A stretch of DNA of 64,000 nucleotides from assembly GCA_963780635.1 (NCBI GenBank), contig CAWACW010000012.1, positions 1 through 64,000 of the forward strand, given 5' to 3'. Positions 33,666 to 42,232 of the stretch are shown here, piece by piece. The first letter of the stretch is position 1. Each line of letters starts with the position of its first letter. The position numbers and the translations under genes are program-made. A model generated the notes under the pieces. The model was given only the letters and a program-made list of their open reading frames with translations, was not told the DNA's origin and did no database searches. This DNA comes from DATEPR01 sp963780635 (GTDB taxonomy: Bacteria > Actinomycetota > Actinomycetes > Mycobacteriales > Pseudonocardiaceae).

Positions 33666-33836
33666 GTCACCGCGACCCATCCGAGGGGAGGGGACCCGGT
33701 GCCCACCGAACCGTCGGACGACCGCCTGAACAGCACGAACCGCCATGTCGCGCCGCGTGGAAAGCAGGGGTATGCCTGAAGCTCGGCTCAGTTCCTGCGG
33801 CTGCCACGACGATCACGACTACAGCGGAGGTTTCAA

Positions 33837-34793
33837 ATGAAACTTGGACTTCGTCTGCCCCAGAGATTGGGAGTCGACCTACAACACGACGTGGTCGAAG
33901 CAGCCAGAACGGCCGAAGCGGCCGGATACGCCAGTCTGTGGACGTACGAACAGCTGCTCTTCCCGGAGACGCCCGTCGAACCATACGCTCCGCCGGACGT
34001 GCCGTGGCCGGAAAGCGGGCGGCAGACCGCCGACCCCCTGGCAGTCCTCACCGCAGCGGCGGTGGTGACCGACGAGGTGCGCATCGGTACTGCGGTTCTG
34101 ATCGCCGCACTCCACACACCAGTCCAGCTGGCGAAGGCGCTGGCCACGGTCGATCAGATCAGCGGCGGCCGCGTGGTCGCAGGTATGGGCGCCGGCTGGT
34201 CCACCGACGTACTGCGAGCCACCGGCGCCACCCGAGCGGATCGCGGCCGGTTCCTCGACGAGACGCTGGACGTCTTCGATGCCGTGTGGGGGCCGGACCC
34301 GGTGACCTTCCGGAGTCCTCGCGTAGTCATCGACAAGGCGTCGGTTCTGCCCAAGCCCGCTTCGAAAATCCCTGTGATGCTCGCCGGCGGTGCCAGCAAC
34401 CTGGGCCGCAGCTCCAGTTCCACGGCCATGGAGCGTGTCGCCAAACGTGCAGACGGCTGGCTGCCGCTACTCACCACACCCGGGCCGGCCGGAGCCGCGG
34501 AACTGCGCGCGAACTGGGACCGCATCCGGGAAATGGCTTCCGAGTACGGCCGGGACACGAGCCGGATGGAGATGGTCGTGGTGGGAAACGTCACCTTCAC
34601 CGACCGTCCGGCAGGACATGACCGATCGGCGTTCGTCGGCACTCTCGACCAGATCCTTGACGACATCCACACGGCCGCAGAGGCGGGCGCGGACGAGCTC
34701 ATCGTGGATCTGAATCTGCAGGACTGGTTCACCAACACTCGGCAGATGCTTGACGCGGCGGTGGAGATCCGCGAACGGACCGTAGCCTCGTGA
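33837..34793 (+). CDS. LLM class F420-dependent oxidoreductase
   Basis: 318 aa, GGAGG six bases before ATG. Starts MKLGLRLPQRLGVDLQHDVV; TIM-barrel features include GYASLWTYEQLLFP, DQISGGRVVAGMGAGWSTD and EMVVVGNVTFTDRP. It is predicted to bind F420 and reduce or oxidise a small molecule. It is a paralogue of the protein at 36775-37698 (about two thirds of positions look identical). The two face each other around an SDR/TetR pair, so the four genes probably make one functional group. Confidence 0.9.
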   Translation: MKLGLRLPQRLGVDLQHDVVEAARTAEAAGYASLWTYEQLLFPETPVEPYAPPDVPWPESGRQTADPLAVLTAAAVVTDEVRIGTAVLIAALHTPVQLAKALATVDQISGGRVVAGMGAGWSTDVLRATGATRADRGRFLDETLDVFDAVWGPDPVTFRSPRVVIDKASVLPKPASKIPVMLAGGASNLGRSSSSTAMERVAKRADGWLPLLTTPGPAGAAELRANWDRIREMASEYGRDTSRMEMVVVGNVTFTDRPAGHDRSAFVGTLDQILDDIHTAAEAGADELIVDLNLQDWFTNTRQMLDAAVEIRERTVAS

Positions 34794-34918
34794 CCGACGT
34801 TGCCCCCGCCGCAGTTCGTCGCAACGACCTCGAAGAGAATGTTGCGGAGGCCGCCCATGGCTGGGTTGGCGAAGGCGCCGGTGCGTGCGACGAGCTGCCA
34901 GCGGCCGTCCCAATCGGT

Positions 34919-35719
34919 TCAGTGGACGCTGCGGATGTGGCCGCCGTCGACGCGGATCGTGGCGCCGCTGACGTAGTCCGCCTGCGGCCCGCTGAGGTAG
35001 GCGACGGCCGCGGCGATCTCGTCGGGCCGACCGAGGCGACCGATGTCGTTGGGCACGAAGTCGCGGGCGGCGGCCTGCTCGATCTCCTCCCACCTGTCGC
35101 CCCAGCCGCGCTCGGGAGCAATGTCGATGAGCAGCTCTTTCACCGAGTCCACCAGTATCGCGCCCGGGGAGACGACGTTCGAGGTGACGCCGGTGTCCTT
35201 CAACTCCCGTGCGAGCGAGACGGCCAGGTTGTGCCGGGCGGCAAGGGAGGCGTTGTAGTGCGGCTGCATGTTCGTCGGCTGGATCGACAACCCGCCGCCG
35301 ATGGTGATCACGCGGCCCCAGTGGCGCTCGCGCATGGCCGGCACCAGCCGATGGATCAGCCGGACCCCCGAGATCACGTTCACGTTGTACGTCCGAGCCC
35401 AGACCTCCGCGGTCGCCGCGTGCCAGGACAACTGGTCGTAGCTGCCTGCGTTGTTGATCAGAATGTCGATCGGGCCACCGGCCAGCGCCGGCTCGGCGAC
35501 CGAGTCCGCGCCGTCCTCGGTGGCGAGATCGCCGATCGCCACGTCCGCGCGGCCTCCCGCGGCGGTGATCCGTTCGGCCACCGCATTCGTGCGGGCCTCG
35601 TCCCGGCCATGGACCACCACGGCCGCACCCTCTGCGGCGAGATAGCTGGCCGTCGCTTCACCCAGCCCCGAATTCGACCCTGTGACCAGGGCCCGCTTGT
35701 CGTTCAAGTGCAGATCCAT
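34919..35719 (-). CDS. SDR-like protein lacking the catalytic lysine
   Basis: 266 aa from ATG 35719 (MDLHLNDKRALVTGSNSGLG); ATG 35731 is an alternative. The cofactor loop TGSNSGLG and NNAGSYDQLSW are intact. Where classical SDRs have YxxxK this one has HYNASLAARHNLAVSLA, so Tyr is followed at +4 by Leu. Relatives with the same 'PHYNA(S/T)LAARHNL' appear to form a subfamily, so the loss is probably ancestral rather than recent damage. It may bind NAD(P) without ordinary SDR chemistry. Divergent from the TetR gene, sharing its operators. Confidence 0.87.
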   Translation of the reverse strand: MDLHLNDKRALVTGSNSGLGEATASYLAAEGAAVVVHGRDEARTNAVAERITAAGGRADVAIGDLATEDGADSVAEPALAGGPIDILINNAGSYDQLSWHAATAEVWARTYNVNVISGVRLIHRLVPAMRERHWGRVITIGGGLSIQPTNMQPHYNASLAARHNLAVSLARELKDTGVTSNVVSPGAILVDSVKELLIDIAPERGWGDRWEEIEQAAARDFVPNDIGRLGRPDEIAAAVAYLSGPQADYVSGATIRVDGGHIRSVH

Positions 35720-35759
35720 CGTCTTCCTCATGCTCCGGCGCACAGGACTCGCGCGCTAT

Positions 35760-35775
35760 GTCTACGATTGTAGAC
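35760..35775. promoter_or_regulatory. TetR-type operator, site 1
   Basis: GTCTAC (35760-35765), spacer GATT, GTAGAC (35770-35775): a perfect inverted repeat. It lies 41 bases upstream of the SDR start on one side and 32 bases upstream of the TetR ATG on the other. Site 2 is exactly 32 bases away, three helical turns. Confidence 0.65.
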
Positions 35776-35791
35776 TCATCGGCGAGACCTT

Positions 35792-35807
35792 GCCTACACT
35801 CGTAGAC
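35792..35807. promoter_or_regulatory. TetR-type operator, site 2
   Basis: GCCTAC (35792-35797), spacer ACTC, GTAGAC (35802-35807): the same element as site 1 with one mismatch, directly abutting the ATG of the TetR gene. A repressor here would block initiation or translation of its own gene. Confidence 0.6.
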
Positions 35808-36389
35808 ATGAGCCCCGACACCCCGGTCAGGCGGGCACGCAACGCCGCCGACACCAAGAACGCGATCCTGCACGCCGCGATCACCGCCTTCACCAGACAC
35901 GGCTACGACGGCGTCGGGGTCCGGGAGATCGCGCACTCGGCGGGAGTGACCGCGATGCTGGTCAACCGTTACTTCGGTTCCAAGGAGGGACTGTTCGAGC
36001 AGGTCGTCGATGTCTCGTTCGCCCCACGCACAGTCGTGGCGGACGACCCGCGCACCCTGGCCGAGTCGACGGCCGCGACACTGGCGGCCCGGACCGCCCC
36101 GGGCGCCGAGCACCTCGACCCGTTCCTGCTCATGCTGCGCTCCGTGGCCAACCCGCGCGCCGCGGAGATCGTCAGAGCCGGCATCGAGCGCCACGTCGGC
36201 GCACACCTCTCGGCACGCCTGGCGGGATCGCACACCAGCGAGCGGGCCGAGCTCGCCCTCGCGCTGATCGCCGGGGTCTGGTTGATGCGAACCGTCATCG
36301 GCACCGACGCGCTGCGCGAGGCCGATCCAGAAGTGCTCACCCGTCAGCTCAGGGCGATGCTGGAAGGGGTCATGGACCGCCCGGCTTGA
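35808..36389 (+). CDS. TetR family regulator controlling the SDR/LLM group
   Basis: 193 aa from ATG 35808. DNA-binding domain: ILHAAITAFTRHGYDGVGV, EIAHSAGVTAMLVNRYFGSK. The C-terminal ligand domain contains ELALALIAGVWLMRTVIG, typical of the TetR_C_17-like group. Two inverted repeats of GTCTAC/GTAGAC in its promoter are likely its operators, giving control of itself and of the divergent SDR. Confidence 0.9.
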   Translation: MSPDTPVRRARNAADTKNAILHAAITAFTRHGYDGVGVREIAHSAGVTAMLVNRYFGSKEGLFEQVVDVSFAPRTVVADDPRTLAESTAATLAARTAPGAEHLDPFLLMLRSVANPRAAEIVRAGIERHVGAHLSARLAGSHTSERAELALALIAGVWLMRTVIGTDALREADPEVLTRQLRAMLEGVMDRPA

Positions 36390-36774
36390 CCCCCCACGGC
36401 CAGCCGGACCCGACGCGCGCGGACAACTCCCGAGTCGTGACCCAAAGGGCATGGGCGGTCGCCGCGGCGGGCGACGTGCCGGCCTACGAACATCCTTCCC
36501 AGGATCACGATTCCCTGATCGAGGCCGCCACGTGAGACACGTTCTCAGGTGAAGGGGACAGCTCCTGCAGCGGTCGAACCGACGCCGGCCACGCCGGGCC
36601 GCGCGGGCCGGCGTTCGAGGCGAGGTCGGTCAGCTCGTAGCCAGGGCCGGTCGAAGCGTGGACCTTCCACTTCCCAGATCTCGGCTCGCCGGTCGGGCGC
36701 ATCCCAGGGCGTCAACCCTGGCTGACAGATGCCGAGGGTCGCCCGGTTCCTCTGACCAGCGATCATGTTGCGGA
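36390..36774. other. 385-bp intergenic region
   Basis: Between convergent genes. One short plus-strand frame (AWAVAAAGDVPAYEHPSQ, about 36448-36501) has coding-like composition but no start or partner. Nothing else supported. Confidence 0.3.
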
Positions 36775-37698
36775 TCAGATGCCTGACTGAGCGACCCGCT
36801 CCTGGATCTCCTGGGCGGCTTCCAGCATGCGTGTCGCCGTGGTGAACCAGGGCTGCAGGTTGAGGTCGATGATCACTTCGTTCGCTCCGGCGGCTGCGGC
36901 GGAGGCGATGTCGTCGATGATCTGGTCCATCGTGCCTGCGAACGGCACCCGGTCGGATCCCCCGGGCCGATCGGCGAATGCCACGTTCCCGACCACGATC
37001 AGTTCCATACGGTCGACGTCGCGTCCGCGCGCGGACGCGATGTCGCGGATCCGGGCCCAAGTGGTGGCCGTCGCCTCGAATTCGCCTGGGCCGACGATGG
37101 GCAGCCACCCGTCGGCGCGCGTCGCGATCCTTTCAAGTCCCTTGCCGCGCGCGCCGGCGAGCAGCACCGGAATGCGGGACGCGGGTTTGGGCAGGACGGT
37201 GGCGTTGTCGATGACCACGCGCGGACCGCGGTAACTGACGGGATCCGGACCCCACACCGCGGCGAACACGTCGATCATCTCGTCGAGGAACCGGCCGCGG
37301 TCCGCTCGGGTCGCCCTGTTCGTCTGCAGCTCGTCGCTCGACCAGCCGGCTCCCAGGCCGGCGATCACTCGCCCGCCGCTGATCTGGTCGATCGTCGCCA
37401 GGCTCTTGGCCAGTTGGAACGGGGCGTGAGCGGCGGCGACCAGCACACCGGTACCGAGCCGGGTGCGGCTGGTGACCATGGCGGCGGCGGTGAGCACGGC
37501 GAGCGGGTCGGCTGCCTGCCGCTGCGTCTCCGGCCACGGCGAGCCGAAATAGTCCTCCGCGGGTGACTCTGGGAACAGCACCCGCTCGTACGTCCAGAGG
37601 CTGGCGTAACCCATCTCTTCCGCGGTGCGAGCCACCTGGGCGATGTCGCGTCGCAGATCGACACCCGTCCGCTGTGGCAATCGCAGGCCAAGCTTCAT
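36775..37698 (-). CDS. LLM class F420-dependent oxidoreductase (paralogue)
   Basis: 307 aa from ATG 37698, six bases after AAGGGA with an in-frame ATG in between (37704). Starts MKLGLRLPQRTGVDLRRDIA and follows the protein at 33837 through GYASLWTYERVLFP, DQISGGRVIAGLGAGWSSD and ELIVVGNVAFADRP. Together with that gene it brackets the SDR/TetR pair in inverted orientation, as expected from duplication followed by inversion. Confidence 0.9.
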   Translation of the reverse strand: MKLGLRLPQRTGVDLRRDIAQVARTAEEMGYASLWTYERVLFPESPAEDYFGSPWPETQRQAADPLAVLTAAAMVTSRTRLGTGVLVAAAHAPFQLAKSLATIDQISGGRVIAGLGAGWSSDELQTNRATRADRGRFLDEMIDVFAAVWGPDPVSYRGPRVVIDNATVLPKPASRIPVLLAGARGKGLERIATRADGWLPIVGPGEFEATATTWARIRDIASARGRDVDRMELIVVGNVAFADRPGGSDRVPFAGTMDQIIDDIASAAAAGANEVIIDLNLQPWFTTATRMLEAAQEIQERVAQSGI

Positions 37699-39134
37699 CG
37701 ACATTCCCTTCGTCGTTCGCGAACGCCTGCGAACATTGGGCCGTCGTCCAGCGCAGCAGGCGCCGATGCATATCCATCTGTCCAACAACGAGAGCCCGCC
37801 GGTGCCCTCCTTTGTGAGTTGGGTATCACAACGCACCAGGGCTCTGTGAGGATGACCGTGTGCCGCCTCGTGATGGTCTGCCCGCGTAATGACTGGCCTT
37901 GTGCCTTGTGTTTGATCTGTCGACCGCTACCCGGGGTGGTGCTTGCTGCCGCCGGACCGACCTGACGTGTCCCGATAGGGCCTTTGCCGTGCACAGGGCA
38001 CCATTACGGTCCTGACCGTCCGCTCGGCCCGGTGTCGGCCCGCGTTTCCCAAGCCGGCAGGAGACGGGCGACCGTGTCATCCAGCATGCCGCACCCCGAT
38101 CAGACCGACACGTTGACGAGACGGTGGTGTCGGGGTGGACACGCACAATGACTTCCACGCCGCAGCAGGAGGTGCGGACCGAACACGCGCTGATACAGCG
38201 CATGCAGCGGCTCGGCCGCGGTGTGCGCAGGTTGCCCGACCTGGATGGAGGGCTGATCGCGAAGTGACCGCATGACGGTGGTGAGCTACCGCTTCGGCAG
38301 CCGGACGACACGCTGTTGGTGTACGCGCTGTGCGACCTCGCCGTCCCGGTCATCCCGCTCCAGCTCGCCGCGTCGCGCGCCGTGGGCAGGAGCGCGGCAA
38401 GCGTCCGCACGATGACGTCGTCCATGCACCCCGCTTGCGCAGACGGTAGCTCGTGCGGGACCGTCTGATGTGGTGAGTCGCGACAGCGATGCGCCCACAT
38501 GTCGCGCCCGGAAAGGTTGCTGTCCCTGGAGGATCACGTGAGCTGATCGCCCGGTCCGCGGCCAAGTCGGCCGCCGTGCCGACAACCTGGATCGGCAGCC
38601 CAGCCTGGGGTGATCCGTTGTCCGGCTGGAGCTCACCCATCCGGCTGGGTCGACCTGGAAGCGATCCGGGAGGACGACGCCATCGGTCCGCGAGCCTCGC
38701 GCGACGCTCTGATGCCGCTACGGGTCGGGTATGGCGGAGACAGATCCCGATCTGAGCTGATGACCTGCCGCCGGTCGGCGCGGAGGCCGACCCCGGTCCC
38801 ACCGGACGGCGCAGGGGCGGCTACGCCGAACCCGGCGCTCTGGCCGCCCACTCCCTGACCAGCGCGACCGCGGCCGAACCCCGCGCGGAGTGCGCCGAGT
38901 TGCACTGCCACTCCAACTTCAGCTTCCTCGGCGGCGGCAGCCACCCCGAGGAGGCACCCGGAAACCGCCAGCCCATTGCCCGACCGGCCAGCCGGGCAGC
39001 GACGTGCGCGGGTTCGACCGGCAGCACCGGCCGAGTACGGCCACAGGCGACGAGATCGCGTGGAACCTTGCCCGGCGGGCCGGGCAAGGTTTGACCTGCA
39101 TCCAGCGCGCCCAGTCGCCTGTCTGATCAGCTGA
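37699..39134. other. 1.4-kb gene-poor region
   Basis: No intact gene of known family. A 39-codon ORF (38148-38267, MTSTPQQEVRTEHALIQRMQ) has coding-like codons but no homologue I know. The dnaE2 fragment near 38.9 kb is the only recognisable sequence. Codon bias in other open frames is weak, fitting decayed DNA. Confidence 0.4.
38873..38956 (+). pseudogene. dnaE2 (error-prone DNA polymerase) N-terminal fragment
   Basis: The plus strand encodes EPRAECAELHCHSNFSFL followed by GGGSHPEE. The PHP-domain opening of DnaE2 is 'YAELHCHSNFSFLDGASHPEEL', a highly specific motif. The preceding Pro/Gly-rich bases match the variable linker of DnaE2, but no start codon and no polymerase domain are present and the similarity ends after about 28 residues. 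Confidence 0.65.
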
Positions 39135-39533
39135 TCAGGCAGGCGGTTCGACGTGGGTGTCGTACGGGCGGGTGAGGATTTCCATGCCGTGGCCCGCCGG
39201 GTCCATGAAGTAGACGCCGCGGCCGCCGTGGTTGTGGTTGATCTCGCCGGGCTGCCGGCCGTGCGGGTCGGCGTAGTAGGTCAACCCGGCCTGCTGGATC
39301 CGCCCGAACGCGGCGTCGAACTCCTCGTCGGACACGAGGAACGCGTAGTGCTGCGTGGTGATCGACTCGACGGGCGTGGTCGCGAAGTCGAGCGTGACCC
39401 CGTTGCTGGTGGCCACCGGGACGAACGGGCCCCACTGGGCGCCGACCTCCAGCCCGAGGATGTGCCCGAGGAACTGCGCGGATTCCTGGTTGTCCGGTGA
39501 ATGGATGATGGTGTGGTTCAACTCGACTGACAC
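39135..39533 (-). CDS. VOC-family protein, extradiol-dioxygenase-like
   Basis: 132 aa from GTG 39533 (MSVELNHTIIHSPDNQESAQ). Ligand-bearing segments are VELNHTIIHS, TTQHYAFLVSD and HGMEILTRPYDTH, with GGRGVYFMDPAGHGMEI as the C-terminal strand of the fold. This H-H-E triad fits a metal-dependent vicinal-oxygen-chelate enzyme. Upstream in-frame residues overlap the decayed transporter and are not credible. Confidence 0.85.
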   Translation of the reverse strand: MSVELNHTIIHSPDNQESAQFLGHILGLEVGAQWGPFVPVATSNGVTLDFATTPVESITTQHYAFLVSDEEFDAAFGRIQQAGLTYYADPHGRQPGEINHNHGGRGVYFMDPAGHGMEILTRPYDTHVEPPA

Positions 39534-39739
39534 GGTGGGATGCCTCCGAGGGCAACTCCCGGCACCTCCATGCCTCACCCAGCCGGTGACCGGCACGCGA
39601 TGCCGCGCATTCGATGCTAGCCGACCGCATTCGCCGTGGGGATCCGTTGCGCGGGTGATGCCGCGCGGCACGGCGGTCGGTGTGGCGTTCTCGCCGCGCG
39701 GATATCTGCGGGGTGGCGGCACAGCCACTGTGCGGCCGG

Positions 39740-40199
39740 TGGTGGTTCGCGCCGCTCGCCGCCATCGGTACCGCTCCGATGACAGTGCTCTGCGCCGACG
39801 GGATCGTTATCGCGATGCCGACTCCGGAGATCACGAACGGCACGATCAGTGGCGGATAGGTCAACCCGGGCTCGGCGATCAACGCGATCCACCCGGATCC
39901 AGCAGTCCGGCCACCCCAGCGGCCGCGCGCCGATTCTGTTCATCTGCTACAGAAACTCGGCAAAGAAGAATGCGCCGCCGAAGGTGGATGCGAACAAGAG
40001 GAACCCGGCAGTATTGCCGGCGGAGAAGGCGGGCGTTGCGAAGAACGCACCGGTATCAGCGGGGCGTCGGCACGCAACTCCCAGCCGACGAGCGCGATCG
40101 CGCCGCCGGGCAGCGCCGCGACGACCTCGGCGCTGGCCCAACCGGATTCGTTTCCCCTGATCAATCCCCAGTCCGAACGCTGCTGCGCTCACCAGTGAT
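39740..40199 (-). pseudogene. Decayed DHA2-type MFS drug exporter
   Basis: Minus-strand pieces in changing frames read RGNESGWASAEVVAALPGG, IALVGWELRADAPLIPVR, FFATPAFSAGNTAGFLLF, RIGARPL, then LIAEPGLTYPPLIVPFVISG and VGIAITIPSAQSTVIGAVP. This is the order of the second half of EmrB/QacA-type 14-helix exporters ('LPMRFFRSRAFSAGNAAGFLLFASLFGAVFFLAQFLQ'). The N-terminal half and a central stretch are deleted and several frameshifts occur. Confidence 0.7.
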
Positions 40200-40233
40200 C
40201 AGCGGACCCAGGACGGTGGATTGACGGCTCCGG

Positions 40234-41535
40234 TTACGAGGCGACCTTGCCCGCACGAGAGCACGGCACGGCCGGCGCTGGCAAGGTCACGATCGCGGGC
40301 CCGGTGTCGGTCGCGGTGGCGGTGCGGCGTTGGGCGAGCAGGCCGATGATCGCGGCGACGGCCAGTGCGAACACGGCGATGCCGTAGCCGGTGGCGGTGG
40401 GCAGCAGGCCCAGGCTGGTGGTCGCGATACCGGCGGCGATGGCGGGCAGGCTGAACGCGAGGTAGCTGAGCAGGTAGACGGCGGCGAACAGTTCGGCCCG
40501 CTCCTCAGGTCGGGCCTGCCCGGCCAACGAGCGGAACGCACCGAAGAACGTGGCACCGAATCCGAAGCCGGACACCACGGCCCCGACGAAGAACAGCGCG
40601 TCGTCGGTGGTGGCCAGGGCGGGCAGGGTGATCGCGACGCCGAGCGCCAGCGCGATAGAACCGGTGAGCATCGCCGAGCGGGGTTCGCGGTCACGCATCA
40701 GGACCGGCGCGAGGGCTCCGGCGCCGGTGAGCGCGGCGACGACGAGTCCACCGATCAGGTGGCTGCGCAGGTGCAGCACGCTCGCCGCCAGGGACGGCCC
40801 GAGCGACAGGTAGAGCCCGCCCAGTGCCCAGGTCGCGGCCAGCGACGGCGCTGCGATCAGGAACTGGCGGCGGATCCGGTGTGGCACACCGACCCGTGGC
40901 CGAAGCGACGCGAGCGCGCCTTCCTTGCGGGCCACGGTCTCGGGCATCAGGGCGACGCCGATGATGCCTGCCGCGAACAGGACCGTGAGCAGGACGAACA
41001 CGAGGGTCGTGGGGTGTGGCGCGTACTGGACGAGGATGCCGGCGCCGAGGGCGCCCGCGGCCAGGCCGAGGGTGGGGGAGGTGCTGCTGATCAGCGATCC
41101 GAGTTTCGGGTTGGTCCGCGGGGCGAGGTCGATCAGGTAGGCGCTGATGGTGCCGGTGGCGGCCCCGGTGGCCAGGCCTTGCACGGCGCGCGCCGCGAGC
41201 AGCCAGCTGACGTCACCGACCCGGATGAACACGATCATCGAGACGGCCTCGACGAGCAGCGCGGCGGCCAGGACCGGGCGGCGCCCGACGTGGTCGGACA
41301 GGGCGCCGACGGTGACCAGGGCGAGCAGCAGGGCGACGGCGTAGACGGCGAACACCGTGGTCAGGGTGGCCGCGGAGAATCCCCATCTGGCCTGGTAGAC
41401 GACGTAGAGCGGGGAGGGCGCGCCGGCGGCGAACATGAACGCGACCAGGACGGTGCCCAGCAGCCAGAACGCGGCGGTGCGCGGCAGGCGGCTGGTGCTC
41501 GGCAGAGTCAGAGACCTGGACACAGCGTTGGACAT
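40234..41535 (-). CDS. MFS transporter (12 membrane helices)
   Basis: 433 aa. Twelve hydrophobic helices; the A-motif in loop 2-3 is GALSDHVGRRPVLAA. The N-terminal ALSDHVGRR and FAAGAPSPLYVVYQARWGFS segments resemble MFS_1 drug-efflux proteins. Divergent from a TetR gene with two operators between, the classical arrangement of an inducible exporter. Substrate unknown. Confidence 0.92.
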   Translation of the reverse strand: MSNAVSRSLTLPSTSRLPRTAAFWLLGTVLVAFMFAAGAPSPLYVVYQARWGFSAATLTTVFAVYAVALLLALVTVGALSDHVGRRPVLAAALLVEAVSMIVFIRVGDVSWLLAARAVQGLATGAATGTISAYLIDLAPRTNPKLGSLISSTSPTLGLAAGALGAGILVQYAPHPTTLVFVLLTVLFAAGIIGVALMPETVARKEGALASLRPRVGVPHRIRRQFLIAAPSLAATWALGGLYLSLGPSLAASVLHLRSHLIGGLVVAALTGAGALAPVLMRDREPRSAMLTGSIALALGVAITLPALATTDDALFFVGAVVSGFGFGATFFGAFRSLAGQARPEERAELFAAVYLLSYLAFSLPAIAAGIATTSLGLLPTATGYGIAVFALAVAAIIGLLAQRRTATATDTGPAIVTLPAPAVPCSRAGKVAS

Positions 41536-41552
41536 TCGGTCATCCCCACAAC

Positions 41553-41574
41553 TAAAGCGAAATTCTTTGCTTTA
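41553..41574. promoter_or_regulatory. TetR-type operator, site A
   Basis: TAAAGC (41553-41558), a 10-base spacer, GCTTTA (41569-41574); the symmetry extends inwards as AA/TT. It lies 18 bases upstream of the MFS start codon. Confidence 0.6.
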
Positions 41575-41600
41575 ACCGAAGCTAGCACCACCGCGACCGT

Positions 41601-41622
41601 TAAAGCAAACATCGTTGCGATA
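41601..41622. promoter_or_regulatory. TetR-type operator, site B
   Basis: TAAAGC (41601-41606), 10-base spacer, then GCGATA (41617-41622), an imperfect copy of site A with AA/TT kept inside. It ends ten bases before the TetR ATG. Site centres are 48 bases apart. Confidence 0.5.
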
Positions 41623-41632
41623 GACTCGTCAC

Positions 41633-42232
41633 ATGGCCACCACCGAGCAACGCGGCGGACGGCCCGGCGGCCGCAGCGCCCGGGTGCAAGCCGCCGTGCG
41701 CAAAGCGGTCACCGAGCTGATCTGCGACCCGGACCACGAGCCGATCACGATCCCGGCGGTGGCCGCGCGCGCCGGCGTGAACGCGACCAGCATCTACCGG
41801 CGCTGGGGCGACGTGCAGCAGTTGCTGTCGGAGATCGCGGTGACCGAGCTGGACGCCGAGACCGATGTGCCCGATACCGGCAACCTCGCCGACGACCTGC
41901 ACGGCTGGGCCGAGAACGTGCTGGCCTATCTGCGGCGGCCGGGCGGGATCGCGTTCCTGCGCACCGCGGTCAACGTCGCGGTCGACGAGGACGGGCGGCA
42001 GCGCTGCCTGCGCAACCGGCGCGCCGAGCTGGACGTGCTGCTGGACCGGGCCGCCGGCCGGGGTGAGACCGTGCCCGCGTCGGACGTGCTGACCGACCGG
42101 GTGCTCGCGCCGCTGTACTTCCGGGTGCTGTTCGGCATTCCGTGCACCGGCCCGGACTACGCGCGGGACCTGGTGGACGCGGTGCTCGCCGAGATGCCTC
42201 AGGCCTCGCCGGTGAACACGTCCAGCAGATAG
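41633..42232 (+). CDS. TetR family regulator of the divergent exporter
   Basis: 199 aa. DNA-binding helices: VQAAVRKAVTELICDPDHEP and AVAARAGVNATSIYRRWGDV. The C-terminal domain (TetR_C-like) contains LADDLHGWAENVLAYLRRP and RVLAPLYFRVLFG. The YRRWGD motif and PITIPAVAARAGVN are typical of regulators beside MFS drug pumps. The last 34 bases overlap the converging hypothetical gene. Confidence 0.9.
   Translation: MATTEQRGGRPGGRSARVQAAVRKAVTELICDPDHEPITIPAVAARAGVNATSIYRRWGDVQQLLSEIAVTELDAETDVPDTGNLADDLHGWAENVLAYLRRPGGIAFLRTAVNVAVDEDGRQRCLRNRRAELDVLLDRAAGRGETVPASDVLTDRVLAPLYFRVLFGIPCTGPDYARDLVDAVLAEMPQASPVNTSSR

Noticed and set aside
37826..38500. A 224-codon minus-strand frame
   Set aside because: Ser/Arg/Cys-rich with no domain and poor codon bias.
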